This document shows positions 54,300-64,000 of a stretch of DNA of 64,000 nucleotides, in pieces. The stretch covers positions 2,310,495-2,374,494 of the forward strand of contig SIJG01000012.1 in assembly GCA_023374025.1 (NCBI GenBank), written 5' to 3'. This DNA comes from Heterodera schachtii. Taxonomy: Eukaryota; Nematoda; Chromadorea; Rhabditida; Heteroderidae. Position 1 is the stretch's first letter. The number at the start of each line of letters is the position of its first letter. A program made the translations under genes and the position numbers. Below the pieces are notes generated by a model. The model saw only the letters and a program-made list of their open reading frames with translations. It did no database searches and was not told the origin of the DNA.

Positions 54300-54870
54300 A
54301 ACCGAATTAAACATTTTTGGTATTATTTGATAGCCCTAACATTTCTCTATTAGCTCACCTAAATTTCAAAAAAATTGGCCAAGATTGATCAAAGTTATGG
54401 CCAAGAGTACCCAAGGAACCTGATTTTCAAACATTTTTGGCCATAACTTTTGAATCCCCTATGAAATTTTTTAAAATTTTGCAGGCTAATAGAGGAAACA
54501 TAGGGCTAGCGAATGGTATCAAAGCCACTTTATTTTGTTCGTTCTAAGAATGTGTTGATCAGAATTTTTGATCATCAAAATTTTTTTATGCCAAATGAAA
54601 AATTTACGTTATAAATTGTTAAGATTTTTTGGTTTCTTGATATCATTCTATAGCCCTAATTGTTCTCTATTAGCTTACCGAAGTTTCAAAAAATTTCGTC
54701 GTTTCAAAAAAGTTATGACCAAAAATGTCTGAAAAACTGGTTCCTTGACTACTTTTGCCATAACTTTGCTCAAACTTGGCCAAATTTTTTGAAATTTAGG
54801 CAAGCTAATAAGAAATTTTAGGGCTATCGAATAATACCAAGAATGTTTAATTCAGTTTGCTTTGACAAAA
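54300..54870. repeat. Two consecutive palindromic units with shared motifs
   Basis: Unit A (about 54310-54535) and unit B (about 54640-54855) are each imperfect palindromes. Their outer motif is ggtattatttgatagccctaa, followed by ctctattagct, aaatttcaaaaaa and aaagttatggcc. The inverse order follows after a short centre. The units are similar to each other as well, so the whole can fold in two alternative ways. Confidence 0.65.
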
Positions 54871-55329
54871 GTTATGGGCAATTTTTGGTTGGAAATTTTC
54901 ATTTGATGTTTTTTTATATAACGACTCAGCACAAATATTTAAAAAATTCAAAGTAAACTGGTTAAATATTTTGTTTAATATTAATTAAATTTTAATTATT
55001 CTTTTATTCGAAATCCAACAACATTTTTAGAAGAATGTGTATTTAAGCATCAATTTAATAATTTTAACATATTTATACTTGAAAAATTGACAAAAAATCA
55101 GAGAAAAAAAAAAATTAATTTTTTAATATTTTCACGTGAAATAAATCAAAAATTTGAATTTTTTTCACGGTTCTTATTCAATCCCTACCTATAAAAAAGA
55201 ATTAAGGATTTGTCGTAAAAACTCAAATTTTTAACAACATTAATATAAAAAAAAAACCCAAAGAATTTCTTTTATATCTATAAAAATTTGGATTTTCCTC
55301 TTAATCATCCGTTTTCATCTCTCATTTAT
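54871..55329. other. A+T-rich spacer, no gene seen
   Basis: Homopolymer-rich sequence before the 3' end of the next sHTH copy. Confidence 0.35.
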
Positions 55330-55867
55330 TTCTTCTCCAATTTTGTTCTTCCATTTTTGAATTGCTCGTTAAATTGTTTCTTCCATTTTTCAATTGTTGT
55401 TTGACTTACTCCAATTTTCTTACAAATTTCGGCATAATTTTGGTTCCATTCTTTTTTCAATATTTTTTTTGTTTATATTTATTTGTCATTTCAATGAATT
55501 TTTGAACAATTTCAATTTTTTCTTCATCAGTTTTTGATTTGTAGCTTTTATTTGGTCTTTGATTTAGCTTCAATTCTTTAATCCATTCATAAATATAATT
55601 TCGATTTGTTCCCAATTTTTTGGCTATTTTCGAATTAATTTTATCCCATTCTTTTGTTGAATATTTTCTTCCTTTTTGCTTTATTTTTTCTTTTATTTTA
55701 TAATATTTTTCAATTATTTCTCTTGTTTTCTTCTCATTTCGTTGTTTTTCTTCCCATTTTTCTCCAAATATTTCATCAAATGATTTCTGTTGCAATTTTT
55801 TAGTCACTGATCCAGCATAATTAATATTAATTAGGACGATCAAAATTAAAATTAGATATATTTTCAT
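55330..55867 (-). pseudogene. sHTH pseudogene, frameshifted, unit 2 spliced to unit 3 end
   Basis: The signal peptide MKIYLILILIVLININYAGS and KLQQKSFDEIFGEKW are intact. Unit 1 has KKLGTNRNYIYEWIKEL. A base loss after KYKQKK near 55457 ends the frame. Unit 2 (KKIGVSQTTIEKWKKQF) follows in another frame, then directly a piece of unit 3's end (KWKNKIGEEI) in yet another. It is a deletion between the repeated WKKQF codons plus small indels. Confidence 0.7.
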
Positions 55868-57360
55868 TTTAAAATGATATATTTCTAAACAAATTAAATT
55901 TAAAACATTAAAAAATTAATTTATTATTTTAATATGACAGAATATTTTTCATGGCAAATACATATATAATTGATGTATTTTCTCAGAATAAAAATTTTAA
56001 GAAGATTATAAATAAATGAAAAGTAAAATGATTCCTCGATTAAATAAACATTTTTCTCCTAATCCCTACTTTCATTGCAATTTTGATGACAAAAGTAGAG
56101 TAGAAATATCATTATTCAAAAATTAATGTAATTACTAATTATCTTGATCAGTATTAGAAAATTTATGATTATATTTGAATAGTGATTTCTCATAATAATT
56201 AGAATTCTGTAATATGAAAATTTACAAAAAAAAAACTTGCCACCTTCGCGGATGACGAAAAATGCGGAAAAGTGAATTTCAATCAGACATCCAAATCCTC
56301 TTATTCTACAGTTTGGTTATGTTAAGATAACCCAAAGTTTTAGTGTAAAAGTTTTTTAAAAAGATTTGGGCAGAAGCAGATTTATCTAGAAAGAAAATAC
56401 AAAATTAGAACAAAAACACAAAAAATTTTTGGGAAAGTTTTCCAAACCTTAGGGGTGTATTTTCAGAATTTTTTACGGGTTATTTCTTTTTATCAGCACC
56501 GGTGGTGTTTTGAAATTAAAAATAAATGCAAAATTAATTCAAACTTAATTTTCTTCTTATTGAAAGCCTAAAACTAATCCGACATGGATAATTAATTAAC
56601 CATTATATAAACCACCGATAAGCCGATAACTTTAATAAAAATGTTTTATAGATGAATTTTTTTTAATTAAAGTTTATGAAAAGCTTTTTAAAAACGAAAA
56701 ACCTTCCAAAATAGTGGCAGTCTCACATTCTCATGTTACTCAGTTTGTATTAATTCTCGTGGAGCTGGAATTGAAAAAAATATATAATTAATAAAATTAA
56801 ACATTTTTTTAATTAAAAAAAAGCATTGGTGATTTAGTAGAAGAGATTTTTGGAAATTGAATAAAACCCGAAAATTTACATCTTAGCGACCGAAGAATGT
56901 TGTTGATATTTGCTAAATGATAGAAATTTTTAGAAATGTCGCCTGGATAAGAAATGAATATTTGAATTTGTAAATAAATTAATATTTAATATACACTTTG
57001 CATATACAAAATTATAATTTACGTAAATGATAAAAACAAATTGTATGCTTATTTTTTACTGTCAGAACCAACACTGTCGAAATCGTGGTACGTTATTTGA
57101 GGATTAGATATTTGAGGACATACACAATTTAAAAAAATAAAACAAAATGAAAATTTTATTTTATATCATTATAAAAAAGAAAAAGCCTTCCCCAAGGGTC
57201 AACAAATTGTCAAAAAGGCTATTAGGGCAATCGAATAATCATTATTTTTTTACAGCACAAAAATGAATACAAAGTTCTAGTCAGGAGCTTAAAAAATGCC
57301 ATTAATTGTGTTCAAAATGGCACACAAAAGGCGCGCCACACGAGGCACAACTGGACGAAA
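55868..57360. repeat. sHTH upstream region and dispersed repeats
   Basis: 55868-56130 is the conserved upstream region. 56230-56340 repeats the motif of 12105-12190 (ttcgcggatgacgaaaaatg). 57110-57200 resembles the agcgcccgaag segment of 2700-2830. No gene is seen. Confidence 0.5.
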
Positions 57361-57689
57361 GTGCCAAGAACGCAGCCGAAAATTTCAGATTTTAATATTA
57401 AAAAACAGGTTGTAAATAAATCACTTTTTCCTAATTCTTTTATTAAATAATTTAATTTTATATAATTTTTATTTACACAAATTTTGGGTTGTCTCAATTT
57501 GCAAAAATTCACAAAAATTTAAAATTTCCCGTGGCTTAGCTTATGAAAAGGTCCCGTAAATCTAACACTATCATATTTTTTGTGTTACTCGGTTTGTCTT
57601 TTTTTTTTTTTGAAAAAAGGGAAATTTATTATTTAAAATAATTAATAAAGGAAAAACATCAAAAATAATATTTTAAATTGAAAATCAAC
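57361..57689. repeat. Repeat shared with 51121-51440
   Basis: gtgccaagaacgcagccg through tgttactcggtttgtc, nearly identical in both places. Confidence 0.65.
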
Positions 57690-57803
57690 AAACAAATCAC
57701 TCTTCTTCTTCTGCTGTTCTCTGAAAAATTTCTTCTCCAAATTGTTTCTTCCATTTAGAAATATTCGATTGATAAATTTTCATCATTTTGCCAATTTCCG
57801 TTT
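57690..57803 (-). pseudogene. sHTH tail fragment joined to an upstream region
   Basis: The minus strand reads GKMMKIYQSNISKWKKQFG and EEIFQRTAEEEE before the stop. At 57803 it is joined to sequence normally found upstream of the ATG (ttttaaagcattaaaatg). The whole body of the gene has been lost between these points. Confidence 0.65.
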
Positions 57804-58476
57804 TAAAGCATTAAAATGAATTTTTTATTTTAATTTGACAGCATATTATTCATAGCAATACATATATACATACATATATATATATATATATAATGTGAAT
57901 AAATTTTCTCACTAATTATTTAATAAATAATTTTAAATAAATTATTGAAATAAAAAATAAGGTAATTTCATTCACGATTAAATAAACATTTTTATCCCTA
58001 CTGATCAAAAAATATTTATTTAAAATAATAAAAATGAATAATAGTAATAATTTAAATTGGCATTTATTTTTTTCGATAATATAATTTTAACATTAATATG
58101 TTTTTTTATACATAACAAAAATCACAACTCTACTGATTTCTTAGAAATAACAAATACCTATTTAATCGGAAATAATAAATATTTGAGATTTTATTAAATG
58201 TTATTATACTGAACAAATAATGGCAAGAAAAATAAAATAATGAATAGATTTAAATATAATTTCCTTCCTAAATAACAAAATATGCAAAATCATAATTTAT
58301 ATGGACATTCCAATAGGGAAGAGCCTCTCCTTTCCAATAACCATCCAATCCGCAGCCGAGACCCGAATCCCGGCTTGGCTTACACCTCCACCTCAGGGCT
58401 GTCAGGAAGCGTCCCCGGTTCCCAATTTGTTTTTTTTAATAAAAAATTATAAATAAATAATAAAATTTTGAAAAAA
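57804..58476. other. Upstream-like sequence, TA microsatellite, GC island
   Basis: A tatata run lies at 57860-57890. A GC-rich island at 58315-58425 (ccgagacccgaatcccggc) has no assignable function. No gene is seen. Confidence 0.4.
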
Positions 58477-58791
58477 AATTTAAACAAAAAGGAAAATATT
58501 CGCCAAAAGAATGGCAGCAAAATTATGCCGAAATTTGCAAGAAAATTGGAGTAAGCCATTTCATAATTAACAAATGGAAGAAACAATTAAGCATTAGCAA
58601 GAAAAAGATAACGGAGAAAGAAAAATGGAAAAAATAAAAAATATTGGGGAAATAAAAAAAAGAAAATCCAAAAATGAGTGATCCGAAAATTGCAAAAACA
58701 TTGAAAATTCATCAAAATAGCATTTTAAGATGGAAGAAAAAATTTGGAGTGTAGAAATGTTTCAGAGAATAGCAGAAGAAGAAGAAGCATG
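58477..58791 (+). pseudogene. sHTH fragment, units 2 and 3, with stops
   Basis: It starts abruptly at FKQKGKYSPKEWQQNYAEIC, then KKIGVSHFIINKWKKQ. A base loss near 58626 and TAA and TAG codons interrupt unit 3 (KTLKIHQNSILRWKKKFG). The tail FQRIAEEEEA matches the 6823-7538 copy, and the 3' flanks are duplicated too. Confidence 0.65.
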
Positions 58792-59931
58792 ATTTGCTTG
58801 GGATTTTCAAATTAAAATATTATTTTTCTGCTTTTTTATTATTAATTAAGCTAATTATATTTTAATGAATTTAATTATGATTTGTCCCCAATTTTTTGCA
58901 TAAATAAGTTCAATTGAAAATATGAAATCAGTTTTCAGTGTATTTAGTTTCAGGACTAATACCGAAAATGTCTTGTTTTATTTTATATGAAAATTATTTA
59001 AAAATAAGTTTTTGTTTGTGAAAAAGCAAGAGATCCAATAAATTCATTTAGAAATTCTACATTTTTCCCCAGTCGGAGCTGACAAAAATCTTTAAACTTT
59101 CTTTTGAAAAAATTTACGACTTTTTTATGTACAATATTTTTTTTCCTATACTTTTTTTTAGCTGTGGAGCTAATTTTCAAAGTTTTCCAAAATTTATATA
59201 TCTATTAACTTTTTGAAGATAGAAAATTATATAAAGTATTAAATTCTCTAGATTTTCTCTATTTTTAGAGTTTTTTGCATTAGAATTGATCCACATTGAA
59301 GTAAGTTATGAATTTTCAAACACTTACGTAAATTTCCGAGGCTTAAAAAATCAATTTTTTTTTAATAATGTATTTTTACTCTTTTTTATGAACCTAATGC
59401 AAAAAAAATTTGGAATTATTTTTGGGAATTTTTTTTTTGCGGGGCTTTAATTCAGAGAACACAGAAGAAGATGAACAAGAGTGGTTGCTTATGCTTTTAA
59501 GAGAAATGTGTAACATTTTTTGCACATTTGCATAATCAGGAAATTTTCCGGTTTTTTCTAAAAAAAGTTTCCTTTTTTACTTCGCGATTGTTATTTGAAA
59601 ATTTTTAAAATAAATGTTAGGCATTTGTAAAATAAGAATGAATTTTTGAATAATTATATTTCTACTCTACTTTTGCATCAAAATTGCAATGAAAGTAGGG
59701 AATAAAGAAAATGATCAGTAGAATAAAAATGTTTATTTAATCGTAGAAATAATTTTATTTTTTATTTTACAATCTTATTAAAAATATTTATTAAATAATT
59801 ATTTAGAAAATATATTAATTATATATATATATATATATGTATTTGCCATGATAAAAATTCTGTCAAATTAAATAATAAATCATTTAAATGTTTTAAATTT
59901 ATTTGTTTTTAGGAAATATCTCTTCTTTAAA
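58792..59931. repeat. Duplicated 3' flank, then an sHTH upstream region
   Basis: 58792-59450 matches 7540-8200. At 59455-59480 a scrap of sHTH tail (agagaacacagaagaagatg) marks the breakpoint. 59500-59931 is the conserved upstream region with ttttacttcgcga, tctactctacttttg and a TTTTTAG acceptor at 59912-59918. Confidence 0.65.
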
Positions 59932-60640
59932 ATGAAATTATTTCAAATATTTTCTTTAATTTTATTTTTGAGCTTCTTAATAAAAGTTAAATATGTTGAA
60001 CCAAACAAAGAAAAGCTGCAACAAAAAACATTTGAGGAAATATTTGGAGAAAAATTGGAAGAAAAAGAAGAAGAAAAATTGGAAGAAAAAAGAGAAATAA
60101 TTGGAAAATTCAACAAAATAAAAGAAAAAATAAAGGGAAAAGGAAGAAAATACTCAAAAAAAGAATGGAACAAAATTGAACAGAAAATAGTTAAAAAATT
60201 GGGGACAAATCGGAAAATATATTTATGAATGGATCAAAGAATTGAGGCTTAATCAAAAAATACAAAAAAGCTACAAATCAAAAACTGATGAACAAAAATT
60301 AGAAATTGTGCAAAAATGCATTGAAATGACAAATGAATATAAACAAAAAGGAAAATATTCGAAAAAAGAATGGAACCAAAATTATGCCGAAATCTGTAAG
60401 AAAATTGGAGTTAACCAATTCACAATTAACAAATGGAAAAAACAATTTAGCATTAGTCGTAAAAGAATAACGGAAGAAGAAAAAATGGAAAAAAAGAAAA
60501 TTTATTGGCAAATAAAAAGTGAAAATCCAAAAATGAATGATAATGCAATTGCAAAAATTGTGAACACTTCAAATGCGAATATTTCCAATTGGAAGAAACA
60601 ATATGGGGAAGAATTGTTTGAGAGAACAGCAGAAGATTAA
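59932..60640 (+). pseudogene. sHTH copy with a single 1-base insertion
   Basis: The signal peptide is identical to that of 8655-9347 (MKLFQIFSLILFLSFLIKVK). KLQQKTFEEIFGEKLEEKEE leads to unit 1. In KKLGTNRK an extra A (cggaaaatat for cggaaatat) shifts the frame near 60212. After that, unit 1's end, unit 2 (KKIGVNQFTINKWKKQF), unit 3 (NTSNANISNWKKQYG) and the tail FERTAED are open to 60640. With one base removed it would be a full member, so this needs read-level verification. Confidence 0.7.
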
Positions 60641-61075
60641 AATTATTTGTTTGTGCTTTTTTAATTAACATATTATTTTTGGAGCTTTTTTCTTTTTTAA
60701 TTATGCTAATTACATTATTCATATATTTTTGATTTGTCCACAATTTTTTGCATAAAGTATTTTAAGTTAAAAATGTTTAATTTAACCTTCACTCATTTTT
60801 AAAGTTGTCGTAAATATTTTTTTGTTTTTTAATTTTTTCATAATATTTTGACTTTTCGAATATTTATTTAAATATTTCGAAAGTTAAAACAAATACAAAA
60901 ACCTCCATTAATAATAAAAACAAATTTGACCCATTTACTTTTTTCGACGATAAACGACCATTTTATGTATAAAAATATAATCGGGAAGAAAATAAAATTA
61001 AGGCATTTAAAATAATTTTTTTAAATAGAAATACAAAAATTTATTTAAAAAAAACTAAGAATTGATCACTGTTTT
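60641..61075. other. sHTH 3' flank and A+T-rich spacer
   Basis: It starts with the common post-stop phrase tttttaattaacatattattttt. 60830-60920 resembles the arm of the inverted repeat at 5428-6177. No gene is seen. Confidence 0.4.
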
Positions 61076-61340
61076 TTGGATAATTTTTTTGGCAAATTTA
61101 TCCAATTTTCTTATAATCATCCATATAAATCCTCCAAAATTTCTTTTTGGGTGAATTTTCAATATTTTTGCAAAAATTCATCACTCATTTTTTGGGTTTC
61201 TTTTTTTATTTTCCAATACATTTTCATTTTTCCATTTTCTCTTTCGCTGTTATTTTACAACCAATTCCAAATTGTTTCTTCCAATTAATAATTGTCCTAT
61301 AGCTAACTCCGATTCTCGTAAAATTTATTCGTTTTTGATT
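61076..61340 (-). pseudogene. Degraded sHTH fragment (units 2-3)
   Basis: The minus strand retains TRIGVSYRTIINWKKQFG at 61255-61320 and MKMYWKIKKETQKM-like codons at 61170-61230, with indels. A distorted unit 3 (FAKILKIHPKRNF) follows. There is no start or stop of its own. Confidence 0.55.
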
Positions 61341-61419
61341 TCTAGCTTTTTTGTAATTTTTGATTGAAGCCCAATAAAATATCTATTAAATTTTGAAAAA
61401 TATAAGGATAAAAAAAACA

Positions 61420-62668
61420 CTAGACTGATTACATATTGGCCGAAAAAAGAATCGGTACCGAACAGCTTCGCCCAACTCATCACAGAACTCGCGTGATTGA
61501 CATAAACGGAAAAGCAGTTGAGTGTATTGGGCTTGTCTCTCTTCCAATTGTCAGGAAAGGCAAATGTGTGTGGATTCGTTTCCACGTTTCGCACGCGTCT
61601 TTTGGCTATGAATTTGTTTTTGGGACAAATGCATTGGCTCGGTCATTTATCATGCGACCGTACCATCTCCCAAAGAAAAATTGGTTAAATCGGCCGAACA
61701 AAAGAAATTTGAGAGCAAAAAGACGGCAGTTTTTCCAAATTCGGGCACCAAAAGTGAAGTGACAAGCAAACGGACGTCGGAATTTTGTGCCACCAAAATC
61801 AGCCATCGGCCAAATTTTCATCAAAAGTGGAAGAAAGTTGAAAGGACACCAAAGAACATCGCGCCCAAAGTGGAGAATCGAATTATAAGAAATTATGGTG
61901 AGAAACAGCACAAAAAGTTCGGCCCAAAGGAAAAAGTGGGAAAGAACATTGAAGTGAAAAAAGGCGGTGGTGAAAATTCGGAAAAATGTGGACGAATTTT
62001 TCTGGGCAAAAATTCTGAAGTTCAATTAGGGACAATTGAAATTTTGGAAGGCCGGGAGGAGTTTGAGAGAAAAAGATTGAAGTTGGGCAGAAACTCTCAA
62101 CGAGAAAAGGTTGGACGAAATGTCTCACTTGATGGAAATGGCCCACGAACGAATTATGGAACAAATTTGAATTCGTTTCGACAAAAATGTGTTTTCTGGC
62201 CAAGGAGAGCGAATGCAGACCAGATGAGCCATGGAACTTTGCCATTTGATCGGGGTTGGGTCGAGTTGACCGCCTCGTGTCGAGGTTCAATTTCGCCTTC
62301 TGCTGATGGACAACAAAAGAGGCGCGGACTTCAACGCAATGGCAGTGAGCTGGACCCAAACGGACATCACCTTTCGACAGCCGGATGCGGGATGTGCAGC
62401 TGATCGGCAGGGACGCCTCTCGTCAGCGGCCGGGGATGTGTTAATATTTAAATTAGTGCTTAATTGTTTGGCGTTTTGACCATTTATTGATATTTGTTTT
62501 ATTCATTCTCATTTCATTTGTACTTTTCTCCCATCTTAAAGTTTTGTTATGTTTTGCCCTTCTCCGTAATTTTGGATTTGTGATTGTTTTGTTCCCCCTC
62601 GTCTTGATTTTGTTTTGTGTTGGATTTTAATAAAGTGAAAGCCTAATTGGTTGTATGTTCGCGAGTGT
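61420..62668 (+). mobile_element. Retroelement fragment with protease-like sequence and a 3' end
   Basis: A GC-richer insert lies between sHTH scraps (up to about 61340 and from 62702). It contains a protease-like frame, a lysine-rich frame and, near its end, ggattttaataaagtgaaagc (an AATAAA within an LTR-like or 3'UTR-like context). No second terminal repeat is visible, so the class is uncertain. Confidence 0.5.
61436..62403 (+). pseudogene. Retropepsin-like C-terminal half followed by a Lys-rich tail, frameshifted
   Basis: The first frame (to 61762) reads RVIDINGKAVECIGLVSLPI, then WIRFHVSHASFGYEFVFGTN and ALARSF. This resembles the second half of a retroviral-type aspartic protease, with the active-site DTG half missing. 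The adjacent frame takes over near 61640, where ATVPSPKEKLVKSAEQKK would follow naturally. It continues as a 240-residue basic, low-complexity stretch to TGA at 62403, with no recognised domain. Most likely it is a broken polyprotein, though a domesticated gene cannot be excluded. Confidence 0.45.
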
Positions 62669-62701
62669 TCTTCGAGTGCGGTGGACCAAATAATTATTAC
62701 G

Positions 62702-63025
62702 GTTCTCTAAAACATTTCTTCTCCAAATTGTTTCTTCCAATTGGAAATAAAAAAATTTATGAAACACTTTTAAATTTTTTGAGATAAAATCATTTGTTTT
62801 TTTTAAAACATTTTTAAAATAGATAAAAATTCACTGAATGACTATAAATTTTGAAAAATCCATGTGTGTGAATGCCAAATTAGTTCATCCATTTTTCAAT
62901 AACTGAACGACTAACTCCAATTTTCTTACCAACTTCGGCATTTGAAGAAATTGAAAAAAATATGGAAATTTATAATTTGCATAATTAATAAAGAAAAAAA
63001 GCAACAAAAATAATATTTAAAACAA
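62702..63025 (-). pseudogene. Scraps of sHTH copies
   Basis: 62702-62750 encodes a tail piece (WKKQFGEEMF) and 62875-62945 a unit 2 piece (AEVGKKIGVSRSVIEKW). Both are on the minus strand, and the segment from 62820 on matches 45760-45941. Confidence 0.55.
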
Positions 63026-63252
63026 TTCATTCTTCTTTTTCGGCTGTTCTCTGAAACATTTGTTCTCCAAATTGTTTCTTCCATTTTGAAATGCTCCTTA
63101 GATGAATTTTCAATTTTTTGGAAATTTCTTTGTCACTCATTTTTGGATTTTCACTTTTTATTTTCCAATAAATTTTCATTTTATTTTCTTTCTCGGTTAT
63201 TTTACAGGTAATGTAAAATTGTTTCTTCCATATTTCATTTGTTCTATGGTTA
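63026..63252 (-). pseudogene. sHTH copy interrupted by the assembly gap
   Basis: The minus strand ends in EQMFQRTAEKEE and contains unit 3 (KKLKIHLRSISKWKKQFG) and the end of unit 2 (WKKQF). Frame slips are present near 63185-63215. The rest of the gene lies in, or beyond, the run of Ns. Unit 3 is the same type as in 45942-46549. Confidence 0.6.
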
Positions 63253-63582
63253 NNNNNNNNNNNNNNNNNNNNNNNNNNNNNNNNNNNNNNNNNNNNNNNN
63301 NNNNNNNNNNNNNNNNNNNNNNNNNNNNNNNNNNNNNNNNNNNNNNNNNNNNNNNNNNNNNNNNNNNNNNNNNNNNNNNNNNNNNNNNNNNNNNNNNNNN
63401 NNNNNNNNNNNNNNNNNNNNNNNNNNNNNNNNNNNNNNNNNNNNNNNNNNNNNNNNNNNNNNNNNNNNNNNNNNNNNNNNNNNNNNNNNNNNNNNNNNNN
63501 NNNNNNNNNNNNNNNNNNNNNNNNNNNNNNNNNNNNNNNNNNNNNNNNNNNNNNNNNNNNNNNNNNNNNNNNNNNNNNNNNN
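63253..63582. other. Assembly gap (330 Ns)
   Basis: A run of N. Sequence after it (63583 on) does not continue the gene before it, so the true missing length may not be 330. Confidence 0.98.
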
Positions 63583-63894
63583 ACCTTGTTGATAATTTAA
63601 TTAAAATAAAAAATGTAAAAAATTTAAAATAATTTTGATTTCATTATTAAGGACAATAATTTTATTAGAGTCCAATATTTTGAAAAATTTTTCGTTCAAG
63701 TATTTGGGCCAAGACCAGGATAGAATTCGGGAGAGTGTTAATTACATAATTTTATATTGGTGGTCTACATAGAACAGAAATGATAGAAAAAAGGAAAATA
63801 TATTAGAAAATAAGTCCAAAAAATTTCGTTGAAAATGAATAGACAAATTAAAATTCACAAATAAAAAATTTTATTTAGATGTCGATTTAAAATT
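63583..63894. other. Spacer after the gap, no gene seen
   Basis: A+T-rich sequence with no recognised repeat. Confidence 0.35.
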
Positions 63895-64000
63895 CTTGTT
63901 TATAGATTTTTGCAATTTTCTTATCACTCATTTTAGGATTTTCTCTTGATTTTATTCCAATAAACTTTCATTTTCTCAATTTTTTCATTCTTCGTTAATG
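63895..64000 (-). pseudogene. Start of another sHTH unit 3, cut by the window edge
   Basis: The minus strand reads through TNEEKIEKMKVYWNKIKREN-like codons and PKMSDKKIAKIY. A base insertion near 63955 shifts the frame. The beginning of the gene would be beyond 64000. Confidence 0.55.

Noticed and set aside
1..64000. CRISPR array or bacterial operon signals
   Set aside because: Repeats here are dispersed, inverted or minisatellite; there is no regular repeat-spacer pattern. Introns, SL1 and nematode-type elements indicate a eukaryote.

Overview
This window is very A+T-rich nuclear DNA from a nematode. The strongest lineage clue is an exact copy of the 22-nt nematode SL1 spliced-leader sequence at 31966-31987, inside the LTR region of a BEL/Pao-like retrotransposon. 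The low GC content and a large family of short secreted proteins would fit a plant-parasitic tylenchid such as a root-knot nematode, but that last step is inference. No ordinary conserved housekeeping gene, rRNA or convincing functional tRNA is visible.

One gene family dominates the window. I call it the secreted triple-HTH (sHTH) family, a descriptive name used only here. A full member is an intronless protein of about 228-238 residues with an N-terminal signal peptide and a conserved LQQKSFDEIFGEKW block. Three tandem homeodomain-like helix-turn-helix units follow, each ending in a signature like KKxGxxxxTIxxWKKQFG, and then a short acidic or basic tail. Open copies lie at 1357-2073(-), 8655-9347(+), 17350-18066(-), 26932-27618(-) and 39200-39901(-). 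A two-HTH version is at 12877-13422(-). More than fifteen further copies are frameshifted, internally deleted or reduced to fragments, so the window reads as a cluster undergoing birth and death. A conserved 5' flank with a TTTTAG acceptor 18-19 nt before the ATG suggests trans-splicing of the transcripts.

The family has been spread by segmental duplication. The main sets are: 2.1-5.4 kb, 24.0-25.9 kb and 35.8-37.5 kb; 1.2-3.3 kb, 17.2-18.9 kb and 38.9-42.6 kb; 25.9-26.9 kb and 37.5-38.5 kb; 20.8-23.9 kb and 42.7-45.6 kb; 7.55-8.2 kb and 58.8-59.5 kb; 13.0-13.9 kb and 46.3-47.0 kb; and 27.7-28.4 kb with its inverted copy at 47.3-48.0 kb. Because paralogous segments serve as empty sites, several insertions can be delimited to the base. 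These are a Merlin-type DNA transposon (4203-5183, 8-bp target duplication) and hAT-like non-autonomous elements with 8-bp target duplications (18624-18784, 28591-29531, 40832-41917, 42276-42475, 53813-54045). Two of the long hAT-like elements carry an internal module with tRNA-like A and B boxes and a conserved GC-rich hairpin. A truncated relative at 52807-53300 keeps the hairpin.

GC-richer islands are mostly retrotransposon debris: a gag-bearing LTR element (9.66-11.9 kb, minus strand), the BEL/Pao element with gag and protease (31.2-34.25 kb), a gag-bearing LTR element (48.06-49.16 kb, minus strand) and a retropepsin-like fragment (61.4-62.67 kb). A BED zinc-finger exon (30604-30786) and a coiled-coil gene fragment (30940-31115) lie nearby. 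A 330-base assembly gap occupies 63253-63582 and removes part of the last sHTH copy.
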